Shown: positions 45,801 through 54,709, counted from the first letter of the stretch. The stretch: 64,000 nucleotides of DNA from Phyllobacterium calauticae (GCF_019991125.1 NZ_JAGENB010000010.1:54926-118925), one strand, 5' to 3'. Program-made: numbers and translations. The notes: generated by a model from the letters alone, not told the origin.

Positions 45801-45828
45801 AAAAAGCGGACCCGAGGGCCCGCTTTTT
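45801..45828 (-). terminator. Terminator of the rplM-rpsI operon
   Basis: On the minus strand aaaagcgggccctcgggtccgctttt forms a stem with mismatch followed by T residues, 25 bases after the rpsI stop. Confidence 0.8.
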
Positions 45829-45852
45829 GTTCTGTCCAATTGAAACGCTGGA

Positions 45853-46329
45853 TTAGCGCTTCGAGAACTGGAAGGAACGACGGGCCTTCGCCTTGCCGTA
45901 CTTCTTACGTTCAACAACGCGGCTGTCGCGTGTGAGGAAACCACCCTTCTTCAGAACACCGCGCAGGGCAGGTTCGAAGTAGGTGAGGGCCTTGGAAATG
46001 CCGTGACGAACGGCACCGGCCTGACCGGACAGACCACCACCGGCAACGGTCGCGATGATGTCGTACTGGCCGGCGCGGTTGGCGGCAACGATTGGCTGCT
46101 GCAGGATCATCTGCAGAACCGGACGGGCGAAATACTTGCCGTATTCCTTTTCGTTGACGATGATCTTGCCGGAACCTGGCTTGATCCAGACGCGGGCAAC
46201 CGCATCCTTGCGCTTGCCTGTTGCATAGGCGCGGCCATTGGCGTCGAGCTTCTGGACATGAACCGGTGCAGCTGCCTGCGTCGATGCGGCGGCAGTACCG
46301 AGATCTGCGAGCGAATTGAGCTCAGCCAT
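45853..46329 (-). CDS. rpsI: 30S ribosomal protein S9
   Basis: A 158-residue S9 with an N-terminal extension rich in Ala and Gln, then [44 protein letters not shown] and the invariant C-terminal basic tail ending RSFQFSKR that reaches the P-site tRNA. It starts three bases after the rplM stop, forming the universal rplM-rpsI operon. Confidence 0.98.
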   Translation of the reverse strand: MAELNSLADLGTAAASTQAAAPVHVQKLDANGRAYATGKRKDAVARVWIKPGSGKIIVNEKEYGKYFARPVLQMILQQPIVAANRAGQYDIIATVAGGGLSGQAGAVRHGISKALTYFEPALRGVLKKGGFLTRDSRVVERKKYGKAKARRSFQFSKR

Positions 46330-46331
46330 TC

Positions 46332-46796
46332 TTATGCGCTCCTTTTGTTCTTGGAATTCAGCGCGCCAACGTCGAGGACTTCTGGGGCCTGAGCTTCATG
46401 TGGGTGATTGGAACCTGCGTAAACGCGGAGGTTCTTCATCTGGCGACGGCCGAGCGGACCACGGGGAACCATGCGCTCGATGGCCTTTTCAACGACGCGT
46501 TCCGGGAAACGGCCTTCGAGCAGCTGACGGGCGGTGCGTTCCTTGATGCCACCTGGGTGGCCGGTGTGCCAGTAGTAAACCTTGTCGGTAAACTTCTTAC
46601 CGGTGAGTGCAACCTTTTCCGCATTGATGATGATGACATTGTCGCCATCGTCAACGTGAGGGGTGAAGGTTGCTTTGTGCTTGCCGCGCAGGATGTTGGC
46701 GACGATGGAAGCGAGACGGCCGACGACGAGACCTTCGGCGTCAATCAGGATCCACTTTTTCGTCACATCTGCTGGCTTCTGAGAGAAGGTAGCCAT
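46332..46796 (-). CDS. rplM: 50S ribosomal protein L13
   Basis: A 154-residue L13. Characteristic segments are [104 protein letters not shown] 46796 is the conserved start; an ATG 21 bases upstream in frame is not. A promoter-like sequence lies at 46920-46948, and the leader contains a strong hairpin at 46851-46879. Confidence 0.98.
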   Translation of the reverse strand: MATFSQKPADVTKKWILIDAEGLVVGRLASIVANILRGKHKATFTPHVDDGDNVIIINAEKVALTGKKFTDKVYYWHTGHPGGIKERTARQLLEGRFPERVVEKAIERMVPRGPLGRRQMKNLRVYAGSNHPHEAQAPEVLDVGALNSKNKRSA

Positions 46797-46850
46797 TGTG
46801 TTCGTCCTTGAGATCATCCTTCACATAGGAAGGCTTTTCTTGTTGCTTGC

Positions 46851-46879
46851 GTTGCGTCAATGGTAGTCATTCACGCAAC
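46851..46879 (-). promoter_or_regulatory. Hairpin in the rplM leader, possible r-protein autoregulatory element
   Basis: On the minus strand GTTGCGT G AATG-ACTAC-CATT G ACGCAAC forms 7+4 base pairs with one G-G mismatch and a five-base loop. It lies 55 bases upstream of the L13 start codon, inside the presumed mRNA leader, and lacks a T-run. Its role is inferred from position. Confidence 0.5.
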
Positions 46880-46919
46880 AGTTAAATGCGGCAGGAAGAA
46901 CCTACCGCAGTCGAGGGGT

Positions 46920-46948
46920 TCAATACCGGCCCAACAGGATCGCGTCAA
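46920..46948 (-). promoter_or_regulatory. Candidate sigma-70 promoter of rplM-rpsI
   Basis: On the minus strand TTGACG and TATTGA are separated by exactly 17 bases and precede the leader hairpin and rplM. Confidence 0.5.
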
Positions 46949-47077
46949 GCAGATGTTTTTGGCGGTTTTGACAAATATTCTTTATAAAACAATAGCTTAC
47001 GAAAAAGGTATTATATTACCACATGTTTCTTGCCCGGATTTGCAGCGTTTTGCGGGATTTTAAGCCCGCTTGCAGCC

Positions 47078-47494
47078 CTAGCTGCGCGGCGGAATCGAAT
47101 AAGTCGCGGTGGCATGGGCCACCAGTTCGTTGTCGTCGCCATTGGTGAGCGCGATATCCATCACCGCGAGCCGTTTGCCCAGCTTGAGCACCTTTGCCGT
47201 GGCATCGATGGGCCCGAGTTGCGGCTTGCGCAGAAAGTTGATGTTGAGATTGGTCGTCACCGCCAGCGCGACCGGGCCGATCTGCGCGAGGATCGCCACA
47301 TAGGCGGCAATATCGGCAAGGGCAAACAGGGTGGGTCCCGATACCGTGCCGCCGGGGCGCAGGTGCCGGTCCGCCGGATCAAGCCGCATCGTGGCATAAC
47401 CCGGGCCGGCACCGGTGACGGTGTAGGCAACCCCGTCGGCGTTCACCTGTGGAAACTCCCGCTCGAGAAAGGCCGTTAACGCTGTTACATCCAT
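47078..47494 (-). CDS. PaaI-family hotdog thioesterase
   Basis: A 138-residue single hotdog domain. It has RPGGTVSGPTLFALADIAAYVAIL, matching the PaaI/YbgC-like central helix where HGG is usual, and NLNINFLRKPQLGPIDATAKVLKLGKR. It probably hydrolyses an acyl-CoA. ATG 47494 has a GGAAA site upstream. It is divergent from a small exported protein gene. Confidence 0.82.
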   Translation of the reverse strand: MDVTALTAFLEREFPQVNADGVAYTVTGAGPGYATMRLDPADRHLRPGGTVSGPTLFALADIAAYVAILAQIGPVALAVTTNLNINFLRKPQLGPIDATAKVLKLGKRLAVMDIALTNGDDNELVAHATATYSIPPRS

Positions 47495-47583
47495 TGCCGT
47501 TTCCAAAGGGCACTCCATCTGTTCTCTGGCGATGATCGCTGGTATTCCTAATCATCCGTGTCTTCTTTGCAAGGAAGCCAGTT

Positions 47584-48132
47584 ATGACTTTGCTTCGATC
47601 CCTATCCGGCTCGCTGATTATCATGGTCGGGCTCGCTGTTACGGCTCCAGTGCCGTCCTTTGCACAGACCGCGCCGCAGATCGAACCTTTCAGCCTGCCG
47701 GTTCGACCGGTGGCGCTGACCCAGGATATCATCAAGCGCTTTCTCTACAGCTTTGCCCCCGTTGGCGCGCAGATGAAGGAAGAAGCGGCGGGCAGCGCCG
47801 TTCTTTCACCGGAAGCAACGGCGCGGCTGGACAAAAAGGCGGCGGAATACGGCTTCAAGGATTTCAATGACTGGGGCGAAACCACAAGAACGATCATGGT
47901 GACCTATCATTGGGTGACCAATCCGGAACCGCGCGAGGAGGTGGAAAAGGCCATCGCCTCCATTCCGTCCATGCCCAACCTGACCGATAAGCAGAAGGCG
48001 GAAATGATCGACGGCCTGAGGAGCGGATTGGCAACGGTCGAGAAAGCACGCCCGTCGGCGGAGAATCTCGCTATTGTCAAAAAGCACGTGAGTTCGATCA
48101 AACCACTCTATAAACAATGGACCAGCCTTTGA
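47584..48132 (+). CDS. Exported hypothetical protein
   Basis: A 182-residue protein with a signal peptide (MTLLRSLSGSLIIMVGLAVTAPVPSFA, cleavage near SFAQ). The mature part is largely helical: ITQDIIKRFLYSFAPVG-like start, AARLDKKAAEYGFKDFNDWGETTRTIMVTYHWV, then LTDKQKAEMIDGLRSGLATVEKARPSAENLAIVKKH. I do not recognise a named family; it is periplasmic by prediction. It precedes the crotonase gene by 33 bases and may share its transcript. Confidence 0.75.
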   Translation: MTLLRSLSGSLIIMVGLAVTAPVPSFAQTAPQIEPFSLPVRPVALTQDIIKRFLYSFAPVGAQMKEEAAGSAVLSPEATARLDKKAAEYGFKDFNDWGETTRTIMVTYHWVTNPEPREEVEKAIASIPSMPNLTDKQKAEMIDGLRSGLATVEKARPSAENLAIVKKHVSSIKPLYKQWTSL

Positions 48133-48165
48133 CCGGGTTGCAAGCGCTGGGGAATGAGGAGCGAT

Positions 48166-48981
48166 ATGGGAGAAGTTCACATTATCCGCAAGGATGAACC
48201 AATCGTCGGATATGAGCTTGCCTCGGGCGTTCTGCGCCTGACATTGCAGAATCCGCCCGCCAATGCCCTCTCGCTCGCCATGATGCGCCTGCTGCTCGAT
48301 CATTTGCATGCGGCGCGGGATGACAAGGCGGTGCGCGTGATCATCATCGATTCGGCGCAGAAGCTGTTTTCGGCGGGCCATGACCTGAAAGAACTGACCG
48401 CGCACCGGCAGGATGCTGATCGGGGCCGGGCCTTTTTCGAGACGACGATGCTGCTCTGCGCTGAACTGATGCAGGCCATCGTGCACCACCCAAGGCCGGT
48501 GATTGCCGCCGTCGGCGGTCTTGCAACGGCTGCCGGTTGTCAGCTTGTCGCGTCCTGCGACCTGGCGATCTGCTCGGACAAGGCGACATTCTGCACGCCG
48601 GGCGTCAATATCGGCCTGTTCTGCTCGACGCCGATGGTGGCCCTGTCGCGCAATGTCTCGCGCAAGCAGGCCATGGAAATGCTCCTCACCGGCGAGACCA
48701 TCGATGCCTCGACCGCACGGGAGTTCGGTCTGGTCAACCGGGTCGTGCCGCAGGAGTACCTGAATCCGATTGTCAGGAAATACGCGCAAGCCATTGCGGA
48801 GAAATCGACTTTAACCGTCAAAACAGGCAAGGAAGCCTTCTACCGGCAGGCCGAAATGGGACTTTCCGAGGCCTATGCCTATACGGCGCAAGTGATGGTG
48901 GAAAACATGCTGGCGCGCGATGCGGAGGAAGGCATCAACGCTTTCATCGAAAAGCGCAAGCCGGAATGGACGGGCGAATAA
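48166..48981 (+). CDS. Crotonase-superfamily protein, ECHDC3-like
   Basis: A 271-residue enoyl-CoA hydratase/isomerase fold. It has oxyanion-hole segments FSAGHDLKEL (69-77) and AVGGLATAAGCQLVASCDLA. The two catalytic glutamates of true hydratases are replaced by Gln126 and Gly146 (TPGVNIGLFCSTP). This combination, including TPGVN(I/V)GLFCSTP, is that of the ECHDC3 group, whose reaction is unresolved. It therefore should not be assumed to hydrate enoyl-CoA. GAGGAG precedes ATG 48166. A CoA-binding protein gene follows five bases later. Confidence 0.88.
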   Translation: MGEVHIIRKDEPIVGYELASGVLRLTLQNPPANALSLAMMRLLLDHLHAARDDKAVRVIIIDSAQKLFSAGHDLKELTAHRQDADRGRAFFETTMLLCAELMQAIVHHPRPVIAAVGGLATAAGCQLVASCDLAICSDKATFCTPGVNIGLFCSTPMVALSRNVSRKQAMEMLLTGETIDASTAREFGLVNRVVPQEYLNPIVRKYAQAIAEKSTLTVKTGKEAFYRQAEMGLSEAYAYTAQVMVENMLARDAEEGINAFIEKRKPEWTGE

Positions 48982-48985
48982 GCGC

Positions 48986-49510
48986 ATGGATCACGATCAT
49001 TACCCGGACGACTATATCAGCGGCATTCTTTCATCCGTCAAAACCATTGCCATGGTGGGTGCATCAGCCAATGAGGTGCGGCCAAGCTTCTTTGTCATGA
49101 AGTACCTGATCGACAAGGGCTACCGGGTCATACCGGTCAATCCGGGACAGGCGGGCAAGGACATTCTCGGCCAGAAGGTTTTTGCGCGCCTCGCCGATAT
49201 CCCTGAAGCGATCGACATGGTCGACGTGTTCCGCGCCTCCGAGGCCGTGCCGGCAATTGTCGATGAGGTCTTGACGCTGACGCCGCTGCCGAAGGTTATC
49301 TGGACGCAGTTGACGGTTCGCCACGACGAAGCGGCACGCAAGGCCGAAGCGGCGGGTATCCAGGTGGTGATGAATCGCTGCCCGAAGATCGAATATGCGC
49401 GGCTGTGCGGCGAGATCGGCTGGAGCGGCGTCAATTCGCGCATCCTGTCGGCGAAAAAACCGCAGATGCGGCAGGGCTTCCAGAGTTTTGGCCTCAGATC
49501 GCCAAAATAG
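48986..49510 (+). CDS. CoA-binding domain protein (YccU-like)
   Basis: A 174-residue CoA_binding_2 Rossmann protein. It has VKTIAMVGASANEVRPSFFVMKYLIDKGYRVIPVNPGQAG..., then VDVFRASEAVPAIVDEVL and MNRCPKIEYARL with the conserved cysteine. These resemble the CoA-binding domain of succinyl-CoA synthetase alpha without the catalytic part. The role is unknown. The start ATG 48986 lies five bases after the crotonase stop, indicating cotranscription. Confidence 0.88.
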   Translation: MDHDHYPDDYISGILSSVKTIAMVGASANEVRPSFFVMKYLIDKGYRVIPVNPGQAGKDILGQKVFARLADIPEAIDMVDVFRASEAVPAIVDEVLTLTPLPKVIWTQLTVRHDEAARKAEAAGIQVVMNRCPKIEYARLCGEIGWSGVNSRILSAKKPQMRQGFQSFGLRSPK

Positions 49511-49573
49511 GTTGGCGGCAAAGCCGCGATCCCATAGCGTGTAGCAAAATCAGGAATGACAGGGAGATGAACC

Positions 49574-50860
49574 ATGGCGCACCGCGCACCCGGAATTGAA
49601 ACTCTTGCCGTGCATGCGGGCGCCCAGCCCGATCCGGCAACCGGCGCGCGTGCCACGCCGATCTACCAGACGACGGCCTTTGTTTTCGACGATGCCGACC
49701 ACGCCGCATCGCTGTTCGGCCTGAAGGCCTTCGGCAATATCTATACCCGCATCACCAACCCGACCAATGCGGTGCTTGAAGAGCGCGTGGCGGCACTGGA
49801 AGGCGGCACCGCGGCGCTGGCGGTTGCGTCGGGCCACGCGGCACAGTTCCTGGTGTTTCACACACTCATGCAGCCCGGCGACAATTTCATTGCCTCCAGA
49901 AAGCTCTATGGCGGTTCGATCAATCAGTTCGGCCAGTCGTTCAAGTCCTTCGATTGGCATGTGCGCTGGGCCGAACCCGACGATCTCGCCTCGTTCGAAT
50001 CGCAGATTGACGACCGGACGCGCGCGATCTTCATCGAAAGTTTTGCCAATCCCGGCGGCATCGTCACCGATATCGAGGCCATCGCCGCCATCGCCCACAA
50101 GCATGGCCTGCCGCTGATTGTCGACAACACGCTGGCGTCGCCCTATCTCATCCGTCCCATCGAACATGGTGCCGATATCATCGTGCATTCCATGACCAAA
50201 TTCCTCGGCGGCCATGGCAATTCCATGGGCGGGGTGATTGTCGATTGCGGCACGTTCGACTGGTCGAAGTCGGGCAACTATCCGCTGCTGTCCGAGCCGC
50301 GCAGCGAGTATAACGGCATCGTGCTGCACGAAACCTTCGGCAATTTTGCCTTTGCCATTGCCTGCCGCGTCCTCGGCCTGCGCGATCTCGGGCCGGCGCT
50401 GTCGCCGTTCAACGCGTTCCAGATACTGACGGGGATCGAGACCTTGCCGCTGCGCATGCAGCGCCATGCGGACAATGCGTTGAAGGTGGCGCAGTGGCTT
50501 TCCAGCCACGCAAAGGTTGCCTGGGTCAGCTATGCCGGGCTGCCGGACGACCCCTATCATGCCCTGCAGCAGAAATATGCGCCGCGCGGTGCCGGTGCGG
50601 TTTTCACCTTCGGGCTGAAGGGCGGTTACGAAGCCGGGGTCAAGCTGGTCGAGCACCTGCAGCTGTTTTCGCATCTGGCCAATATCGGCGATACCAAGTC
50701 CCTGATCATCCATCCCGCATCGACCACGCATCGGCAATTGAGCGATGCGCAGAAGATCGCCGCAGGTGCGGGGCCGGATGTGGTGCGACTGTCCATCGGT
50801 ATCGAGACCGTCGAGGATCTGATTTCCGATCTCGACCAGGCTTTGACGAAGGCGGGATAG
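49574..50860 (+). CDS. metY: O-acetylhomoserine aminocarboxypropyltransferase
   Basis: PLP enzyme forming homocysteine (or methionine) from O-acetylhomoserine and sulfide. It belongs to the Cys/Met metabolism family. The 428-residue protein has YQTTAFVFDDADHAASLFGLKAFGNIYTRITNPTNAVLEERVAALEGG, the PLP-lysine K209 in SMTKFLGGHGNSMGG and SIGIETVEDLISDLDQAL. The insert after the lysine motif and total length fit MetY rather than MetB/MetC. No SAM-II riboswitch consensus was seen in the 63-base leader. The cupin gene starts four bases after the stop. Confidence 0.94.
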   Translation: MAHRAPGIETLAVHAGAQPDPATGARATPIYQTTAFVFDDADHAASLFGLKAFGNIYTRITNPTNAVLEERVAALEGGTAALAVASGHAAQFLVFHTLMQPGDNFIASRKLYGGSINQFGQSFKSFDWHVRWAEPDDLASFESQIDDRTRAIFIESFANPGGIVTDIEAIAAIAHKHGLPLIVDNTLASPYLIRPIEHGADIIVHSMTKFLGGHGNSMGGVIVDCGTFDWSKSGNYPLLSEPRSEYNGIVLHETFGNFAFAIACRVLGLRDLGPALSPFNAFQILTGIETLPLRMQRHADNALKVAQWLSSHAKVAWVSYAGLPDDPYHALQQKYAPRGAGAVFTFGLKGGYEAGVKLVEHLQLFSHLANIGDTKSLIIHPASTTHRQLSDAQKIAAGAGPDVVRLSIGIETVEDLISDLDQALTKAG

Positions 50861-50864
50861 ACCC

Positions 50865-51215
50865 ATGGCACCGTCGCATTTCGTCACCATCGATTTCGGC
50901 AGCATCGATCCCGAACACGGCGCTCCGGCGGCAGATCGGGTGATCGCGGGCGATCCGCAGTTCCGCACCTGGAACTGCGACGAGGCCGATGGCGGCCTCT
51001 ACGCCGGGATCTGGGAAGCAACGCCGGGCAAATGGCGCATCGTCTATGACGAGTGGGAGTTCTGCCACATTCTCTCGGGCCGCTCGATCGTCACGGAAGA
51101 GGGCGGCAAGGAACGGCATTTGCAGGCCGGAGACAGTTTTGTGCTGCGCCCCGGCTTTCGCGGCACCTGGGAAGTCATCGAAACAACGCGCAAGGAATAT
51201 GTGATCAGGTTGTGA
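50865..51215 (+). CDS. Cupin-domain protein (Cupin_3/DUF861)
   Basis: A 116-residue single cupin. It has GGLYAGIWEATPGKWRIVYDEWEFCHILSGRSIVTEEGG and LQAGDSFVLRPGFRGTWEVIETTRKEYVI, matching the EutQ/ureidoglycolate-type Cupin_3 group. Metal-ligand candidates are E/H residues in EWEFCHI. It is probably cotranscribed with metY. The catalytic role is unknown. Confidence 0.87.
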   Translation: MAPSHFVTIDFGSIDPEHGAPAADRVIAGDPQFRTWNCDEADGGLYAGIWEATPGKWRIVYDEWEFCHILSGRSIVTEEGGKERHLQAGDSFVLRPGFRGTWEVIETTRKEYVIRL

Positions 51216-51233
51216 GTTTTTGCATTGCCACTG

Positions 51234-51356
51234 TGCGTGGTTCGACAAGCTCACCATGAGGGAAATGAGTGGGTTGCAGGGCGTTTATTCTGCAAAGTTG
51301 CTGGTTAGCTTTGCAATCAGACCAATTCCCTCATGGTGAGCTTGTCGAACCACGCA
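51234..51356. repeat. Dispersed 123-bp palindromic element, copy C
   Basis: Arms of 31 bases at 51234-51264 and 51326-51356 are perfect inverted copies (TGCGTGGTTCGACAAGCTCA...). The interior shares the CTGCAA and GCTTTGCAATCA blocks with copy B, in the same orientation. It lies between the cupin gene and the convergent P450 gene. Confidence 0.92.
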
Positions 51357-51383
51357 TGATGGTTGTGCAAGCGTTCTTCACAA

Positions 51384-52634
51384 TCACCACTCCACCTCCA
51401 ACCGCTCCAATCCATGGAAATGATAGGTATCCTTGAAGCGCGGGGCTTCCTTGAAATGCAGCCCGGGAAGCCGGTCGAACAGCACTTTGAGCGAGACCTG
51501 CAGTTCCAGCCGCGCCAGCGGTGCGCCGATGCAGAAATGGATACCCGCGCCGAAGGAGAGGTTTTTCTGGTCTGACCGTCCCGGCAGGAAAGCTCCGGCA
51601 TCGGCAAAGGCGTTGGGATCGCGGTTGCCCGCGCCAAGCATCAGGCCGATCTGGTCGCCGGGCTTCACCGCAATGCCGTCGCCAAGGTCGATTTCTTCAT
51701 AGGCATAGCGCGTGAACATGTGCAGCGGCGCGTCGAAGCGCAGGCATTCCTCGATGGTCCGCGCCGTCGAATCCGCATCGCAAAACAGGTCGGCGGCGCT
51801 GCGGCCGCTTTCCACGATGGTTTTGACCGCATTGCCGGTCTGGTGCACCGTGGCTTCGTGCCCGGCATTGAGCAGCAGGATCGCCGTGGTGATCAGCTCG
51901 TCCTCGGATAGTTTCGCGCCATCCGCCTCGGCCGCCAGCAGCAGGCTGAGAAGATCGTCGGCCGGTTCGCTGCGCCGCCGTCCGGCATAGTCCCTGAGGA
52001 AGCTGGAGAACTCGGCAGCGGCGGCGTTGGCGCTGTCTTCCGACCGGCGGTTGCGGCCATGCATGTACATCGCCACCATGCGGTGTGACCAGTCGAGAAG
52101 CCGCGGCGCCGCTTCCGTCGGCACCCCGAGCATTTCGGCAATCACGGTGACGGGAATGGGCGTGGCGAAATCGGCGATGAGATCGGCTTTGCCCTTTGCT
52201 TCGAAGCGGTCGATCAGCGTGTGCGCCAGCGTCTCGATGCGCGGGCGGAGCCTTTCCACCTGCCGGGAGACGAAGGCCCGGTTCACCAGCGTGCGCAGCC
52301 GGGTATGGGTGGGCGGTTCCAGTTCCAGCATCGAGAATTTTTCGACGTGGTCGAAATCCTTCAGATGCGTGCGATCACCGGTGTTGCCCTGGGAATCGGC
52401 GATGCCATGGCGGTTTTCCCGGCCGAAGCGGCGGTCGCGCAATAGTTTGTTGACGCCGTCATAGCCGATGAAACACCAGAAGCCGTATTCCTCCCAGAAG
52501 AACGCCGATGTCTGCGCGTGCAGCGCGGCATAGGTGCCGTAGGGATTCTGCACGAAGACCTGGTCGTGCGGATCGAGCCGCAGATGGCGGGTGGCAGGCG
52601 TGAACTGGAATGAGGCGGGCGTGGCAGGGGTCAT
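51384..52634 (-). CDS. Cytochrome P450
   Basis: A 416-residue bacterial class I P450. The I-helix oxygen-activation motif is LLNAGHEATVHQTGN, the K-helix ExxR is EECLR, and the heme-thiolate loop is FGAGIHFCIGAPLARLE with C368. No membrane anchor is present. No ferredoxin or ferredoxin reductase gene is adjacent, so redox partners come from elsewhere. The substrate is unknown. A flavin oxidase gene is divergent. Confidence 0.95.
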   Translation of the reverse strand: MTPATPASFQFTPATRHLRLDPHDQVFVQNPYGTYAALHAQTSAFFWEEYGFWCFIGYDGVNKLLRDRRFGRENRHGIADSQGNTGDRTHLKDFDHVEKFSMLELEPPTHTRLRTLVNRAFVSRQVERLRPRIETLAHTLIDRFEAKGKADLIADFATPIPVTVIAEMLGVPTEAAPRLLDWSHRMVAMYMHGRNRRSEDSANAAAAEFSSFLRDYAGRRRSEPADDLLSLLLAAEADGAKLSEDELITTAILLLNAGHEATVHQTGNAVKTIVESGRSAADLFCDADSTARTIEECLRFDAPLHMFTRYAYEEIDLGDGIAVKPGDQIGLMLGAGNRDPNAFADAGAFLPGRSDQKNLSFGAGIHFCIGAPLARLELQVSLKVLFDRLPGLHFKEAPRFKDTYHFHGLERLEVEW

Positions 52635-52829
52635 GATCAGATATACCGTGGGTCAGACGAAGGAAGGACAGGGAACAGGCGGGTCACCACTTTGCAGGAA
52701 GGAAAGCCGCAGGTCGCGGCAAACACAGGATGAAAGCTTTCCACGTCGAAAATGTTTGAGCAATCGATGCGAATGGTTTCATATTGCATGCGAATCTCCC
52801 TCCTTCAGCAGTCATAGCAGGACCCCATC

Positions 52830-53933
52830 ATGAAAATCACCATCGTCGGAGCAGGAATTGCCGGACTGTCCAGCGCCTGGTCGCTGACCAAGGCCGGTCA
52901 TGCGGTGACGTTGATCGAGCAGGGGCCGATTCCCAATCCGCTGGCAGCCTCGGGCGATCATCACCGCATCATCCGCCGCGCCTATGGAGCCGCGGGCGGT
53001 TACGCGGATGCGATTTCGGAGGCCTATGCGGCCTGGGACGAGCTGTGGCAGGACATCGGCACGAGCCATCTCGATCCGCGCGGCTTCATCTGCATATCGC
53101 GCGACGCGGGCGATGACGCCGAGGAATACCGCAAGGGGCTTGAGCAGGGCGGTTATCCCCTTGAGCTTTATGAGCCCGCCGAGGCCATAAAGCGCTATGG
53201 CTATCTGGAAGCGGGCACGTTCCGCTATGCGTTCTTCTCGCCGGAGGGCGGCGCGCTGCATTGCCGCAGGATCGCCGGGGATATGGCGCGCTGGCTGCGC
53301 GCGCACGGCGCCGCGCTGCTGGAAAACACCGGAGTGACTGCCGTCGACAGCGCCGCAGGGACGGTGACCTTGGCCGATGGTACGGTCATTGCTGCTGACA
53401 GGGTGGTCGTCACGGCGGGTGCCTGGGTGACAAAACTGTTCCCCGATCTCGTCTCCTCGCTCACCACCTACCGGACGGCCGTGGTCTATCTCGAACCGCC
53501 GGCGGATTTGCACGCGGCCTGGGAGCATTCTCCCGTCGTGCTCGATGTGGGCGGGCGTACCGACGGTTATATCATTCCGGCCAGCGGCGGCGGCGGCCTG
53601 AAATTCGGCTCGGGCCTGCACAAGCGCAAATCGGCGGATGCCGACGCCGCCCGCATTGCGGAACCGGGCGAGGGCGAAGCGATCCGCGATCTCTTCGCCC
53701 CGCCGCTGCAGCGGATCGGCGAATACAGGGTGAGCAGTGTTGTCACCTGCGCCTATACATTCACCGCCGATGAACGGTTTTTCGCAGTGGAACGGGACAA
53801 ATGCCTCGTCGTCTCGGCCTGTTCCGGACATGGGTACAAATTCGGCGCGGCGGTCGGGCGGCGGGTAGCGCAAACGCTGGGAACCGGCGATGTGCCGCTG
53901 CTGCAACGCTGGTTGCGGGCGGAAGCCGCGTAA
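52830..53933 (+). CDS. FAD-dependent amine oxidase (monomeric sarcosine oxidase-like)
   Basis: A 367-residue DAO-family flavoenzyme. The N-terminal FAD-binding motif is TIVGAGIAGLSSAWSLTKAGH. The HHRIIRRAYG segment resembles the substrate and flavin site of sarcosine and N-methyltryptophan oxidases. C307 in TCAYTFTADERFF sits where such enzymes attach FAD covalently. Terminal CSGHGYKFGAAVGRRVA binds FAD. It oxidises a secondary amine or amino acid to give peroxide; the exact substrate is unknown. The 195 bases upstream hold only a direct repeat (TGCGAAT twice, 21 bases apart). Confidence 0.86.
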   Translation: MKITIVGAGIAGLSSAWSLTKAGHAVTLIEQGPIPNPLAASGDHHRIIRRAYGAAGGYADAISEAYAAWDELWQDIGTSHLDPRGFICISRDAGDDAEEYRKGLEQGGYPLELYEPAEAIKRYGYLEAGTFRYAFFSPEGGALHCRRIAGDMARWLRAHGAALLENTGVTAVDSAAGTVTLADGTVIAADRVVVTAGAWVTKLFPDLVSSLTTYRTAVVYLEPPADLHAAWEHSPVVLDVGGRTDGYIIPASGGGGLKFGSGLHKRKSADADAARIAEPGEGEAIRDLFAPPLQRIGEYRVSSVVTCAYTFTADERFFAVERDKCLVVSACSGHGYKFGAAVGRRVAQTLGTGDVPLLQRWLRAEAA

Positions 53934-53979
53934 AAAGCGGTTCTGCGCTTGCGCTCCTTACCGGATGGCGGCAGAACAT

Positions 53980-54009
53980 CTTGCGGAACAGGGTGGCAAC
54001 ACCCTATGT
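53980..54009 (+). promoter_or_regulatory. Candidate heat-shock (sigma-32) promoter of clpP
   Basis: CTTGCGG at 53980 and CCCTATGT at 54002 are separated by 15 bases. This resembles the alphaproteobacterial RpoH consensus CTTG(A/C)-N13-16-CCCCATNT. The pair lies 71 bases before the clpP start. Confidence 0.45.
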
Positions 54010-54079
54010 ATCGAAAGTGTAATCCACGAATCTTGGGGGCGTTCAAACCCCTTGTTCTCCAAAACGCTGAGGCCCACCG

Positions 54080-54709
54080 ATGAGAGATCCAATCGAAACA
54101 GCAATGAACCTCGTACCCATGGTCGTCGAGCAGACCAACCGGGGCGAGCGGGCCTATGATATTTTCTCGCGCCTGCTGAAAGAACGCATCATTTTCATTA
54201 CCGGACCCATCGAGGACGGCATGGCGACGCTGATCTGCGCCCAGCTTCTGTTCCTTGAATCGGAAAATCCGAAGAAAGAGATCAACCTCTACATCAATTC
54301 ACCCGGCGGCGTCGTCACGTCGGGCATGGCGATCTACGACACCATGCAGTTCATCCGTCCGGCTGTCTCGACCCTGTGCTTCGGTCAAGCCGCGTCGATG
54401 GGCTCGTTGCTGCTGACAGCCGGTGAAAAGGACATGCGCTTCGTGCTGCCCAACGCCCGCATCATGCTGCACCAGCCATCCGGCGGTTTCCAGGGCCAGG
54501 CATCGGACATCGAGCGCCATGCCCAGGACATCATCAAAATGAAGCGCCGCCTCAACGAGATCTACGTCAAGCACACGGGCCGCGACTACGAGACAATCGA
54601 GAAGACTCTCGACCGCGACCACTTCATGACGGCACAGGAATCACTCGAGTTCGGTCTTATCGACAAGGTGCTTGAATCCCGTGCGATCATCGAAGGGGAT
54701 GCAAAGTAA
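54080..54709 (+). CDS. clpP: ATP-dependent Clp protease proteolytic subunit
   Basis: Serine protease forming the tetradecameric chamber fed by ClpX or ClpA. The 209-residue protein has S106 in [12 protein letters not shown]131 in [10 protein letters not shown] and D180 in the DRDHFM segment, with spacings identical to E. coli ClpP (97/122/171). The N-terminal propeptide-like part ([18 protein letters not shown]) is normal for the family. clpX follows after 231 bases containing hairpin-forming sequence near 54727-54757. Confidence 0.98.
   Translation: MRDPIETAMNLVPMVVEQTNRGERAYDIFSRLLKERIIFITGPIEDGMATLICAQLLFLESENPKKEINLYINSPGGVVTSGMAIYDTMQFIRPAVSTLCFGQAASMGSLLLTAGEKDMRFVLPNARIMLHQPSGGFQGQASDIERHAQDIIKMKRRLNEIYVKHTGRDYETIEKTLDRDHFMTAQESLEFGLIDKVLESRAIIEGDAK

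Noticed and set aside
49511..49573. Possible SAM-II riboswitch before metY
   Set aside because: The leader is only 63 bases and I could not form the pseudoknot consensus.
49550..50968. 472-codon frame antisense to metY
   Set aside because: metY motifs are unambiguous; the antisense frame is a codon-bias artefact.
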